Source: Fen-1245 sp963835535
GTDB lineage: Bacteria; Gemmatimonadota; Gemmatimonadetes; Gemmatimonadales; JACORV01
Direction: 5' to 3'
DNA length: 64,000 nt
Assembly (NCBI GenBank): GCA_963835535.1
Contig: CAWIFL010000005.1
Location: 682,001-746,000, forward strand
Under the pieces are notes generated by a model that did not search any database, was not told where the DNA came from, and saw only the letters and a list, made by a program, of their open reading frames with translations. The position numbers and the translations under genes are program-made. Of the stretch, positions 15,133 through 23,795 are shown in pieces. Numbering within the stretch: the stretch's first letter is position 1; each line of letters opens with the position of its first letter.

Positions 15133-16662
15133 ATGGCCGACGCAAAGGTCTTCTCCGGAGTGGAGCGTCATGTCGCCGTCGCCGAGCCGCCGGCCGCCTC
15201 CGCCGGTGTCGAGCGTTACGTCGCCGCCGCCGAGCAGGCCGCACGCCGCCGCGCCGCCGACATCGCCGCCATGCGCAAGTGCCGTTTCGACACGATCGCC
15301 GTGCACGGGCTCTACAGCATGGCCGAGGCGCTCGACTTCAATCAGGGATCGATCATCGAGCCGATCTTCATGAGCACGTCGCAGGGCTACCGCGACTCCG
15401 ACGAGATGGAAGCCGCCCTGTCCTACCAGATCCCGACCTGGTGCTATTCGCGCATCGCGAACCCGAGCCTCTACTACCTCGAGAATGTGCTGGCCCTGCT
15501 CGAGGGCTACGGATTCGACGGCGAGACCTCTTGCTGCACGACCTCCTCCGGCATGGCGGCGATCGCCAGCGCCGTCGAGCCGCTGGTCGCCGTGGAGCCG
15601 GGCTCGCCCCATCGGCCGATGAACTTCGTCTCGATGTGCCAGGTGTACGGCGGGACCTTCCAGTTCTTCAACGTCCGTCTGGCGCGGGAGCGCAACGTCG
15701 AGTGCCGGTGGATCCTCGATCCGACCGATCTCGCGGAATGGGACGCGAAGATCGACAAGAACACCCGCTTCCTCTACGGCGAGATCCCGTCCAATCCGGG
15801 TCAGGCGTTCTTCGACGTGCGCGCCGTGGCCGAGCTGGCGCACGCGCGCGGGGTCCCCCTCATCGTGGACAGCACCGTGGCGACGCCGGCACTCTTGAGG
15901 CCGCTCATGCACGGCGCGGACATCGTCGTCCAGTCGGTCACCAAGACGCTCGCGTCGTCGGGGTTCGCCATCGCCGGCGCGGTCATCGCCCGCAAGGGAC
16001 TCACCTGCCGCGTCGGGCCCGACGAGATGAAGGACGATTTCGCGATGTACCTGAAGAAGATGCCGAACCGCGACTACGGCCCGAACCTCTCGCCGATGAA
16101 CGCGATCCTGTCCCTGAACGACATCCGTACGCTCCGCTCGAAGATCGATCTCTTCAGTCGCAACACGATGCAGGTCGCCGAGCACCTGGCTGAGCACCCC
16201 GCTGTCGAGCAGGTGGACTACCTCGGGCTGCCCAGCCACCGCCTCCACGACCTGGCGAGCCGCTATCTGGTCCTGGTGGACAGCGAGCACGACCGCGAAT
16301 ACGGCCAGCCGGTCAACCGGTACGGGCACCTCATGTCGTTCCGCGTGAAGGGCGGGCCGGAGACCACGCGGTGCATGTTCGACGCGCTGCAGCGCATCTG
16401 GCGCGCCACCGACCTCGGACGGGTGAAGTCGGTCGCCACGATCCCGGCGATCTCCACGCACGCGCAGCAGGGCGAGCAGGCGCGGGCCATGGCGGACGTC
16501 CCTCCCAACCTGGTGCGGCTCTGCGTCGGCGCCGAGCATCCCGACGACATCATCGCGGACCTGGACCAGGCGTTGGCGGCGTGCGACGGCGAGACGGCCG
16601 TCAGCGTGCCGGCGTCCTTCTCGGTGGGCGGCGCCTCGCGCGAACGGCCCAAGGCGAGGTAG
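15133..16662 (+). CDS. Cys/Met metabolism PLP enzyme (cystathionine gamma-synthase / O-acylhomoserine lyase family)
   Basis: A 509-residue fold-type I PLP enzyme. PLP lysine is K271 in VVQSVTKTLASSGF. Other family elements are QIPTWCYSRIANPSLYYLEN, the Ser/Gly loop CTTSSGMAAIASA and the cofactor Asp in VPLIVDSTVATPALL. It is about 100 residues longer than MetB or MetY, partly from an Ala/Glu-rich N-terminal extension with a repeated GVERxVAxAE element. It should use an activated homoserine (O-acetyl, O-succinyl or O-phospho) to make cystathionine or homocysteine. The next two genes are threonine synthase and a probable homoserine kinase, which places it at the branch point and leaves the acyl donor uncertain. 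Confidence 0.85.
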   Translation: MADAKVFSGVERHVAVAEPPAASAGVERYVAAAEQAARRRAADIAAMRKCRFDTIAVHGLYSMAEALDFNQGSIIEPIFMSTSQGYRDSDEMEAALSYQIPTWCYSRIANPSLYYLENVLALLEGYGFDGETSCCTTSSGMAAIASAVEPLVAVEPGSPHRPMNFVSMCQVYGGTFQFFNVRLARERNVECRWILDPTDLAEWDAKIDKNTRFLYGEIPSNPGQAFFDVRAVAELAHARGVPLIVDSTVATPALLRPLMHGADIVVQSVTKTLASSGFAIAGAVIARKGLTCRVGPDEMKDDFAMYLKKMPNRDYGPNLSPMNAILSLNDIRTLRSKIDLFSRNTMQVAEHLAEHPAVEQVDYLGLPSHRLHDLASRYLVLVDSEHDREYGQPVNRYGHLMSFRVKGGPETTRCMFDALQRIWRATDLGRVKSVATIPAISTHAQQGEQARAMADVPPNLVRLCVGAEHPDDIIADLDQALAACDGETAVSVPASFSVGGASRERPKAR

Positions 16663-16664
16663 GC

Positions 16665-18023
16665 ATTCGCTACTACAGCACCAACCACCGGGCGGCGGAG
16701 GTCGATCTCGCCCAGGCCCTGCTGCAGGGCCTGGCCGGCGACAAGGGGCTGTTCATGCCCCGTCCGATCCCGGCGCTGCCGCGCGAGCTGCTGAAGCGGG
16801 CGCGGACGCTGGCCTATCCGGAGCTGGCCGCGGCGGTCCTGGGGCTCTACACCGACGGGGTCTTCTCGCCCGACGCGCTGCGCGAGATCTGCACGGACGC
16901 CTACGACTTCGACGTGCCGCTGGAGCGCGTGGACGGACGGCGGCACGTGATGCGGCTGGACCGGGGGCCGACGGCGTCGTTCAAGGACTTCGCGGCGCGA
17001 TTCATGGGGCGCGCCCTCGGCCGCCTGGTGCGGGAGCGCGGCCAGGACCTGCTCATCCTCACGGCGACGTCGGGCGACACCGGCTCCGCCGTCGCCAACG
17101 CCTTCCTCGGCGTCGCGGGGATCCGCGTGGTCGTGCTCTTCCCGATCCACGAGGTGTCCGAGCGCCAGCGCCGCCAGATGACCACGCTCGGCGGGAACAT
17201 CACGACGCTCGCCCTCGATACGAAGTTCGACGACTGCCAGGCCCTTGCGAAGCAGGCCTTCGCGGATCCCGACCTGGCGCGCCTCAACCTGTCGTCGGCC
17301 AACTCGATCAACATCGGCCGCCTCCTGCCGCAGGCCGTCTATTACGTCTACGCGGCGTCGCGTCTGGCCGACGTCGCCGGCGGCGAGAAGGTCGTCTTCT
17401 CCGTCCCCTCGGGGAACTTCGGCGACCTCATGGGCGGCCTCCTGGCGTCCCGGATGGGCCTGGAGGTGGAACGGTTCGTCGTGGCGACCAACGCCAATGA
17501 CGAGGTGCCGCGGTTCCTGGCGACGGGGGGCTACGAGAAGATCGCACCGTCGCGGAAGTGCATCTCCAACGCGATGAACGTGGGGCACCCGTCCAACTTC
17601 GCGCGCGTGGTGGACCTCTACGGCGGCACGATGGACGAGCAGGGCAACGTGCTCGCGCCGCCCGACGTCGCCCGCATGCGCCGGGAGCTGTACGCCATCA
17701 GCATCGGCGACGACGAGACGCGGCGGACGATCGTGGAGGCCTACCGCGGTCACCGCACGATCCTCGAGCCCCACGGCGCGGTCGGTTGGGCCGGACTGCG
17801 GCACCTCCTCGATGATCGCCCGGAGCTGGCGGACGTCACGGCCATCGCGCTGGAGACCGCGCATCCGGCGAAGTTCCCGGAGGAGATCCGCGCCCTGATC
17901 CAGGTCGAGCCCGAGGCACCGAAGAGCCTCGAGGGGCTCGACGGGATGCGAGAGACGTACCGGGAGATGGAAAGCGACTACGGGGCGTTCAAGAGCTTGC
18001 TGACGCGGGAATTCGGCCGGTGA
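16665..18023 (+). CDS. thrC: Threonine synthase, apparent ATT start
   Basis: A 452-residue PLP enzyme converting O-phosphohomoserine to threonine. It matches the long E. coli-type ThrC: GPTASFKDFAARFMG with PLP lysine K107, LTATSGDTGSAVANAF, LNLSSANSINIGRLLPQ, SVPSGNFGDLMGGLLA and TAHPAKFPE. The N-terminus must begin at the conserved IRYYSTN segment. The only codon there that could start it is ATT at 16665, two bases after the upstream TAG, with GAGG at 16656-16659. No ATG, GTG or TTG lies in frame nearby upstream, and the next internal ATG removes about 27 conserved residues. Its stop overlaps the next gene's GTG. Confidence 0.93.
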   Translation: MRYYSTNHRAAEVDLAQALLQGLAGDKGLFMPRPIPALPRELLKRARTLAYPELAAAVLGLYTDGVFSPDALREICTDAYDFDVPLERVDGRRHVMRLDRGPTASFKDFAARFMGRALGRLVRERGQDLLILTATSGDTGSAVANAFLGVAGIRVVVLFPIHEVSERQRRQMTTLGGNITTLALDTKFDDCQALAKQAFADPDLARLNLSSANSINIGRLLPQAVYYVYAASRLADVAGGEKVVFSVPSGNFGDLMGGLLASRMGLEVERFVVATNANDEVPRFLATGGYEKIAPSRKCISNAMNVGHPSNFARVVDLYGGTMDEQGNVLAPPDVARMRRELYAISIGDDETRRTIVEAYRGHRTILEPHGAVGWAGLRHLLDDRPELADVTAIALETAHPAKFPEEIRALIQVEPEAPKSLEGLDGMRETYREMESDYGAFKSLLTREFGR

Positions 18024-19258
18024 AATCGATCATCGTGATCGGCGACGGGATGTCGGACCGGCCGATCGACCGGCTCGGCGGCAAGACCCCCCTCCAGGTG
18101 GCCCGCAAGCCGCACATCGATCGCATCGCCCGCGAGGGCCGAACGGGGCTGCTCCGCACGGTCGGCGAGACCGGGCCGGCCGATTCCGCCGTCGCCAACA
18201 TGGCCGTGCTGGGCTACGACCCCGCCGCCAGCTCCCAGGGGCGCGCTGTGCTCGAGGCCGCCAGCATGGGCGTGGAGCTCAAGTCCGAGGACGTCGCCCT
18301 GCGCTGCAACGTCATCACGCTCGATGGCCCCACCGGCGACCGGCGGATCAAGAACCACTCGGCCGGACACATCTCGAGCGAGGAAGCGGCCGAGCTGATC
18401 CGCGCGCTCGACGCCGAGCTGGGCGGAGGGCGGGGGCCCGATCCCGTGGCGTTCTACCCGGGCGTCAGCTATCGCCACCTCCTCGTGCTGCGCGGCGGCT
18501 GGGCGACGCCCGGGGTGGAGTGCGCGCCGCCGCACGACAACGTCGGCGGGCGCGTGGCGGACCTGTTGCCCCGACCGATGGAGCCGAGTGGCGCGCTCAC
18601 CGCCCGAAGGCTGATCGAGCTGTACGAGCGGGCGCTGCCGATCCTGGAGAACCACCCCGTGAACCGGGCGCGCCGGGCCGCGGGCAAGGACGAGGCGAAC
18701 GCGATCTGGACCTGGTCACCGGGGCGCCGCCAGCCGCTGCCATCCCTGAAAGAGCTGTACGGCGTCCGCGGCGCGGTCATCTCGGCGGTGGACCTGATCA
18801 TGGGTCTCGGCGTGTGCGTGGGGATGGATCTGATCCGGGTGCCGGGCGCGACCGGCCTCTCCGACACCAACTACGAGGGCAAGGCCCAGGCCTGTCTCGA
18901 CGCGCTCGCGGACCACGACCTGGTCTACGTGCACGTCGAGGCCACGGACGAAGCGGGCCACGCCCGCGACCTCGATCTCAAGATCCGCTGCATCGAGTAC
19001 CTCGACCAGCGCCTGGTGCGGCTGATCCTGGAGGGCCTCGCGGCCCGCGGGATCCAGGCCGCGATCGCCGTCCTGCCTGATCATCCCACGCCCGTCGCGA
19101 CCGGCCAGCACGGCCGCGATCCCGTGCCGGTGGCCATTCTCCGCCCCGGCGACGCGCCCGATGCGACCGAACGCTACGACGAGGCGGAGGCGGCCCGAGG
19201 CTCCCTGGGAATGCTCACCGGCCCGCAGTTCATGCGTCGGATGACGGCGGCAGTCTAG
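18020..19258 (+). CDS. ApgM-family protein, probable homoserine kinase
   Basis: A 412-residue member of the alkaline-phosphatase-like ApgM family (archaeal-type cofactor-independent phosphoglycerate mutase, COG3635). The metal site begins in IVIGDGMSDRP. The catalytic Ser is S56 in GPADSAVANMAVLGYDP. Further metal ligands lie in HVEATDEAGHARDLD and LPDHPTPVATGQH. Proteins of this family have been reported as the homoserine kinase in bacteria without a GHMP-type ThrB. Overlap with thrC (GTGA at 18020-18023) and the Cys/Met enzyme upstream make that the better reading here than glycolysis. I leave the symbol blank because the substrate is inferred. Confidence 0.85.
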   Translation: MKSIIVIGDGMSDRPIDRLGGKTPLQVARKPHIDRIAREGRTGLLRTVGETGPADSAVANMAVLGYDPAASSQGRAVLEAASMGVELKSEDVALRCNVITLDGPTGDRRIKNHSAGHISSEEAAELIRALDAELGGGRGPDPVAFYPGVSYRHLLVLRGGWATPGVECAPPHDNVGGRVADLLPRPMEPSGALTARRLIELYERALPILENHPVNRARRAAGKDEANAIWTWSPGRRQPLPSLKELYGVRGAVISAVDLIMGLGVCVGMDLIRVPGATGLSDTNYEGKAQACLDALADHDLVYVHVEATDEAGHARDLDLKIRCIEYLDQRLVRLILEGLAARGIQAAIAVLPDHPTPVATGQHGRDPVPVAILRPGDAPDATERYDEAEAARGSLGMLTGPQFMRRMTAAV

Positions 19259-19322
19259 AACGCACCTGGTCGGCGCTTGGCTGACTGACAGACGTCTTCC
19301 CCGCGTCAACCTGGAGGACTCC

Positions 19323-19898
19323 ATGGCTTCACTGCGCGCTTCGATCGTGCTCGCGGCCGTCGTCGCCGCGATTCCGTCCGCCTCGCTCTGGGGGCAGACT
19401 CCCGACTCCGCAGCCTTTCACCGCAGACAGTGGGGGGTGGACTTCGACATCGGCAACGGCTTCGTCGGCGCCGGGCTGATCCATTTCAGGAACCCCACCC
19501 ACGCGCTGGTGCTGGCTCTCAGCGGCAGCCTCGAGACGATCACCTCTGGGGGCATTGGCGGCGAGAACAGCTCGGCGCTCAACATCAGTCTCGGTGCGCG
19601 TCGCTACCACCCCTTTGCGCCGCGCCTCTATTACTACCGCACGCTCGGTATTGAGGGATCCTATGCGCATTCGTTCACAAGCGGCGGCCCCTCCACCGAG
19701 AACCGCTGGATGGGCGGCCCCTTCGGGGAATTGGGCGCGGGCTGGCTGGTCACGCCGCACCTCGCGGTGGGTGCCGCCTGGGGGCTCAGCGCCCAGTACG
19801 GGTACTCCAAGCAGACCGCGGGCGGTGCCACCGCGACGAGCACCGTGTTCGTCTTCTCGTTCGGGCAGGTGCAGCTCAAGGGCCAGCTGTACTTCTGA
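19323..19898 (+). CDS. Probable outer-membrane beta-barrel protein
   Basis: A 191-residue exported protein. The ATG follows GGAGG, and the signal peptide runs to ASLWGQ. The mature part alternates polar and hydrophobic residues in short strands with many Gly and aromatic residues (GNGFVGAGLIHF, YHPFAPRLYYYRTLGIEGSY, FGELGAGWLVTPHLAVGAAW) and ends in Phe (VQLKGQLYF), the C-terminal mark of Bam-assembled barrels. About eight strands could fit, as in OmpA/OmpW-sized barrels. I do not recognise the family. It stands alone after the threonine operon. Confidence 0.65.
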   Translation: MASLRASIVLAAVVAAIPSASLWGQTPDSAAFHRRQWGVDFDIGNGFVGAGLIHFRNPTHALVLALSGSLETITSGGIGGENSSALNISLGARRYHPFAPRLYYYRTLGIEGSYAHSFTSGGPSTENRWMGGPFGELGAGWLVTPHLAVGAAWGLSAQYGYSKQTAGGATATSTVFVFSFGQVQLKGQLYF

Positions 19899-19996
19899 CG
19901 GCCTTGCGCCGCGGCGGGGGCCTCCGGGCCCCGCACGGCGCTGCGCGGTGGTCGGCCGGCGGCTAGCTTCCCGCCAACCGTCACCCGGGCGCCGCC

Positions 19997-20860
19997 ATGA
20001 ACACGACTGACCGTGCTCCTCTGATCGCCATCGCCATGCTCGCGGCTCGCGCTGATGGAGCGACCGACAGCGCCGAGCAGGCGGCGGTGGATGCCGTCGT
20101 CGCCCGCATGGGCTCACCCGACGTCAGCCGGCTCGCCGAGCAGGTGGCCGGCGGGCAACTGCGGGCCGCCGATCTCGCCGCAAAGCTGTCGGACGACGAG
20201 GCCCGCCAGACGGCGTACCAAGGGGCGCTCGCCATCTGCAATGCCGACGGCCCGGCCGACGCCGCCGAGCTGGCGTTTCTCGAGGAGCTGCGCGACGCCC
20301 TGGGCATCAGCGCGCCGATCGCCGAAGTACACACCAGTGCGCCCCCCGTGGGCCCGCTCGACGACTTCATCCTCCAGCAGGCGATCCTCACCGGCGCGTT
20401 GGAGATTCTCCCGGACCAGCTGGCCAACATCGCCATCCTGCCGCTGCAGCTCCGCCTGGTCTACCAGATCGGCCAACGCCACGGCCAGCGGCTCGACGTC
20501 AATCAGGTGAAGGACCTGGCGGCGACACTGGGTCTGGGCGTCGCGGCCCAGGGCGTGGAAGGTGTGGTGATGAACCTCGTCGGCGGGCTCGCCAGAGGCT
20601 TGCTCGGCGGCCTCGCCGGAGGCGCGACCCGCGTGGCGGCCGGCGCGGCGATCTCCTTCTCCGCGACCTACGCCCTCGGCCATGTGGCCGACCAGTATTA
20701 CGCGCAGGGCCGTCGCCTCAGCCGCAACGACCTGCTCGCGCTCTTCGACCGCTTCAAGCAGGAGGCCGGGACGATCTATCCCCGGGTCAGGAGTCAGATC
20801 GAAACGAAGTCGGGAACGCTCAACCTCCAGAGCCTGCTCGCCGGGCTGCGGGGGGCCTGA
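19997..20860 (+). CDS. TerB-like / DUF697 two-domain protein
   Basis: A 287-residue protein. Residues 1-105 look like a TerB-type helical domain (AIAMLAARADGATDSAEQAA, ALAICNADGPADAAELAFLE), with acidic repeats of the kind that may bind metal. Residues 120-287 resemble DUF697, with the amphipathic helices LANIAILPLQLRLVYQIG, a Gly/Leu-rich membrane-inserting region near 195-215 and YALGHVADQYYAQGRRLS. Such proteins associate with the inner membrane, and TerB domains are linked to stress and tellurite resistance. No ter partners are nearby, so the role is open. Confidence 0.7.
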   Translation: MNTTDRAPLIAIAMLAARADGATDSAEQAAVDAVVARMGSPDVSRLAEQVAGGQLRAADLAAKLSDDEARQTAYQGALAICNADGPADAAELAFLEELRDALGISAPIAEVHTSAPPVGPLDDFILQQAILTGALEILPDQLANIAILPLQLRLVYQIGQRHGQRLDVNQVKDLAATLGLGVAAQGVEGVVMNLVGGLARGLLGGLAGGATRVAAGAAISFSATYALGHVADQYYAQGRRLSRNDLLALFDRFKQEAGTIYPRVRSQIETKSGTLNLQSLLAGLRGA

Positions 20861-20865
20861 GCGGC

Positions 20866-21099
20866 TCAGCGGCCCGTGTAGCGCAGCAGGCCGCTATAGT
20901 CGGCGTCCGCCAGCGAGTCGGCGGCGGCGAACTGCGGCGTCGGCAGGGTGGCAGGAACGACCACAGGCTGGCTGGCCGGTGTCGCCTGCTGTATGGGCTT
21001 CTGCGCCGTGAGCGCGGTGGGCCCGGCGAGCGCCAACAGCGCGAGAGCGACGAGCCGGCGCATCGCTGTGCCGCGCATCGGGGTTCCGCGCGCACTCAT
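20866..21099 (-). CDS. Small exported hypothetical protein
   Basis: A 77-residue product. The ATG complementary to 21097-21099 has GAGG eight bases upstream; internal ATGs complementary to 21076-21078 and 21061-21063 are alternatives. After the hydrophobic signal (RRLVALALLALAGPTALTAQ) only about 45 residues remain, Pro/Ala-rich, ending in ADADYSGLLRYTGR. No family is recognised. It is convergent with the TerB-DUF697 gene, five bases apart. Confidence 0.5.
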   Translation of the reverse strand: MSARGTPMRGTAMRRLVALALLALAGPTALTAQKPIQQATPASQPVVVPATLPTPQFAAADSLADADYSGLLRYTGR

Positions 21100-21216
21100 G
21101 GATTCGTCCTCGGTGCCGAGGTCGCGGGATAGAACTTGCGCCGTCGGCCGCTCGTCAATCGGCCGTTGGCTCCCTTCCGGCGTATACTGTGGTACCCCCT
21201 CCTCGCGACCACAACC

Positions 21217-21462
21217 ATGCGACTGCCCGACGACGATGATCTCGACCGCGATTTCCCTCTGGGGGATGGCACCGCGGAGACCGGAGCAACCGTCCACTGT
21301 CCCTACTGCGGTCAGGCGGTGAGCATCGCACTGGACCCCGGCGGCGGCGCGACGCAGGAGTATGTGGAGGATTGCCCGATCTGCTGCCAGCCATGGCGGG
21401 TGAGCGTGCGGTACGACGGTGACGGCGGGGCGACCGTTTCGGTCAGCGAACTCGACGCGTAG
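21217..21462 (+). CDS. CPXCG-motif Cys-rich small protein
   Basis: An 81-residue protein with two Cys pairs, VHCPYCGQAV and EDCPICCQPW, the arrangement of the widespread CPXCG family of predicted small zinc-binding proteins. The N-terminus is very acidic (PDDDDLDRDF). TATACT at 21183-21188 could be its -10 element, though no good -35 was found. The function of the family is unknown. Length is typical. Confidence 0.75.
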   Translation: MRLPDDDDLDRDFPLGDGTAETGATVHCPYCGQAVSIALDPGGGATQEYVEDCPICCQPWRVSVRYDGDGGATVSVSELDA

Positions 21463-21528
21463 GATGGCTTGGTGGGAGGGAGCGACGGCAATGGAACGAG
21501 CGCCGATCTGCCCAGCCGTGAGCCGCCC

Positions 21529-23715
21529 TCACCACCAGACCAACCGATCGTCGCCGGCGTGCGCGAAGGTCGCTGACGCCGATCCGCCCTCGGTCCGGAG
21601 CGCGACCGGGGCGCCGTTGAGCGTGACCGCCGTCGGCGGGTGGAAGCGCCACACGATCGTCACGCGCGCGGCGGGACCGGTGAGGTGCAACGTCGTGCGG
21701 CCACCGGCCGCGCCGATGACGAGCCGGCGGCCCTCGAAATCCGTCAGCGCCCGGGGCGGGCCCGGATAGATCTCGTAGACCCGGCGGTCGTCGAGCGTGG
21801 GGACCGGCGCGGCGCCCGTTCCCGTCCAGGGCACCAGCGTCATCACGTCCTCGGGGATCTTCGGCAGGACGGCCCCCGCCCTCACGAACAGGGGGATGCG
21901 ATCGAGCGGCGCCTCCACCACCGTGTCCACCGGGCCTTCGAGTCGCGCACCGCTCCAGTAGTCGAGCCACGCCCCCTGCGGGAGGTGGATGGCGCGCCGG
22001 GTGCCCGGCGTCACGACGGGCGCCACCAGGAAGTCGGGCCCGAAGTAGTACTCGTCCGTCGCGTTGCGGGCCCCGGGGTCGAGCGGATGGTACAGCACCA
22101 GCGCCCGCATGAGGGGCATGCCCGTGCGGGCGGCCTCCTGCGCCGCCGCGTACCGGTACGGGAACAGGCTCATGTGCAGGCGCGAGTAACTGCGGAAGAT
22201 GTCCAGCGCCTGCGGGCCGTAGTCCCACGGGCCGAGGTTGATGCCGGAGTGCACCTCCATGATCGGCGAGAGCGCGGAGAATTCAGTCCACCGCGCGAAC
22301 AGCGTGTCGTCCCCGGGCGTGCGACCGCTCTTCTCGTAGCCGCCGAGGTCGTTCGCCCACAGCGCTATCCCGGACATCCCCGCGTTGAGCCCCGCGATCA
22401 CGACGCTCGGCAGACCGTTCGGCCCGAAATCCGAGGCGTTGTCGCCGCCCCAGATGAGCGGAAGGTTGTGATTGCCCACGGAGCCGCTGCGCGAGAACAG
22501 CACGCCGTCGCCGTGCAGGTCCTGCTGGATCAGCGCCTCGAGCGCCTGGTTGTAGAGCACGGCGTATCGGGTGCGCATCACGCCGGCGTCCTCGCCGTTC
22601 GCGAACCGGGCGTTGTCGATGAAGCCACCCTCGCCGCCGTCCGCCTTGAACGCGTCCGCGCCGAGGCGGATCGCCTGGCGCACCTGGTCCTGCCACCACC
22701 GGACCGCGTCGGGGTTCGTGAAGTCGATCAGGCCGCCGCGTCCCTTCCACCAGGACGCGAGATACACGCCGCCGGAGTCGTTCTTGAGGAAGTAGCCCGC
22801 CCGGCGCGCCGCCTCGAAGTTCGCGGCCGCGGTCTGCGGGATCTTGCCCACCAGCTCCGGCTCGCTCGGCGTCCACGTGGTGTCGTTGATGAACGCCGTC
22901 AGCCACAGACACAGCTTGAACCCCTGGTCGTGAACGTGCCGCACCATCGCCTCGGGGTCGGTGAACTGCAGCCGGTTGATCTCGAACGTGTTGTAGTTCG
23001 TCGCCCACGGGCTGTCGATGACCAGGACCGACGCGGGCAGGCCGAGCGCGCGGTAGCGGTCGACGTCCTCGTACACGGCCGCCATGTCGGGATGCCAGTT
23101 GCGGCTCTTCCAGGGCGCGAACGCCCAGTAGGGCGGGAGCTTGGCGCGGCCCACGATGCCGGTGAAGCGCTCCAGGATGCGCGGGAACTGCGGGCCCTCG
23201 AAGACGAGGATCCGCAGCTTCGCGTCGCGGAACCGCACGACGAACTCGCCGGGCGACGCCTTGCCGAGGTCGAAGCTCGCCTCGGCGTACGTGTCCAGCC
23301 ACAGGCCGTAGCCCCGGAGGTCCATGAAGAAGGGGATCGGGACGTAGGTCCGGGTGCCCTTGAGGACCGGGATGTCGTACGACGCGTTGACGATCACGCG
23401 GCCCGTCTGGTCGAGCGCGTTGAACCGCTCGCCGAAGCCGAAGACCGGCTCGCTCTCCCGGAGGCGGAATTCCCAGGTCGCCTGGGCCGGCGCGGAGGCC
23501 GAGATCTCGGTGACGCCCTCCGCCAGCCGACGGACGCGGATGTCGGACCGGCCGAGCGGGGCCCCGTCGCGGAGGAACGCCGTGAACTCCAGGCGATCGG
23601 AGCGCCCCTCCATGTTGGTGAAGCGCAGTCCGACGGTCTCCGGAGCGGATTGGGCGTCCAGAGATGCGGACCACAGCGCGAGCAGTGCCTGCGGCACCAA
23701 CAAGGCGAGCTTCAT
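21529..23715 (-). CDS. Secreted GH31 alpha-glucosidase/alpha-xylosidase
   Basis: A 728-residue glycoside hydrolase family 31 enzyme with a signal peptide (LALLVPQALLALWSASLDAQ). An N-terminal beta domain (FGFGERFNALDQTGR) precedes the TIM barrel, with WAFAPWKSRNWHP and the nucleophile D359 in AFKADGGEGGF. The probable acid/base is D425 in IWGGDNASDFG. The C-terminal beta domains follow (EYYFGPDFLVAPVVTPGTRR). GH31 enzymes release alpha-glucose or alpha-xylose from non-reducing ends. The substrate preference cannot be fixed by eye. It is divergent from the beta-propeller gene. Confidence 0.88.
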   Translation of the reverse strand: MKLALLVPQALLALWSASLDAQSAPETVGLRFTNMEGRSDRLEFTAFLRDGAPLGRSDIRVRRLAEGVTEISASAPAQATWEFRLRESEPVFGFGERFNALDQTGRVIVNASYDIPVLKGTRTYVPIPFFMDLRGYGLWLDTYAEASFDLGKASPGEFVVRFRDAKLRILVFEGPQFPRILERFTGIVGRAKLPPYWAFAPWKSRNWHPDMAAVYEDVDRYRALGLPASVLVIDSPWATNYNTFEINRLQFTDPEAMVRHVHDQGFKLCLWLTAFINDTTWTPSEPELVGKIPQTAAANFEAARRAGYFLKNDSGGVYLASWWKGRGGLIDFTNPDAVRWWQDQVRQAIRLGADAFKADGGEGGFIDNARFANGEDAGVMRTRYAVLYNQALEALIQQDLHGDGVLFSRSGSVGNHNLPLIWGGDNASDFGPNGLPSVVIAGLNAGMSGIALWANDLGGYEKSGRTPGDDTLFARWTEFSALSPIMEVHSGINLGPWDYGPQALDIFRSYSRLHMSLFPYRYAAAQEAARTGMPLMRALVLYHPLDPGARNATDEYYFGPDFLVAPVVTPGTRRAIHLPQGAWLDYWSGARLEGPVDTVVEAPLDRIPLFVRAGAVLPKIPEDVMTLVPWTGTGAAPVPTLDDRRVYEIYPGPPRALTDFEGRRLVIGAAGGRTTLHLTGPAARVTIVWRFHPPTAVTLNGAPVALRTEGGSASATFAHAGDDRLVWW

Positions 23716-23795
23716 GGCCGTATCATCCTGCTGACAGGTTCGGGAGGTATCTTGGTGCCGTTCGTCTCGGCTCGTAACCCCCTAGGAGATCGCTC

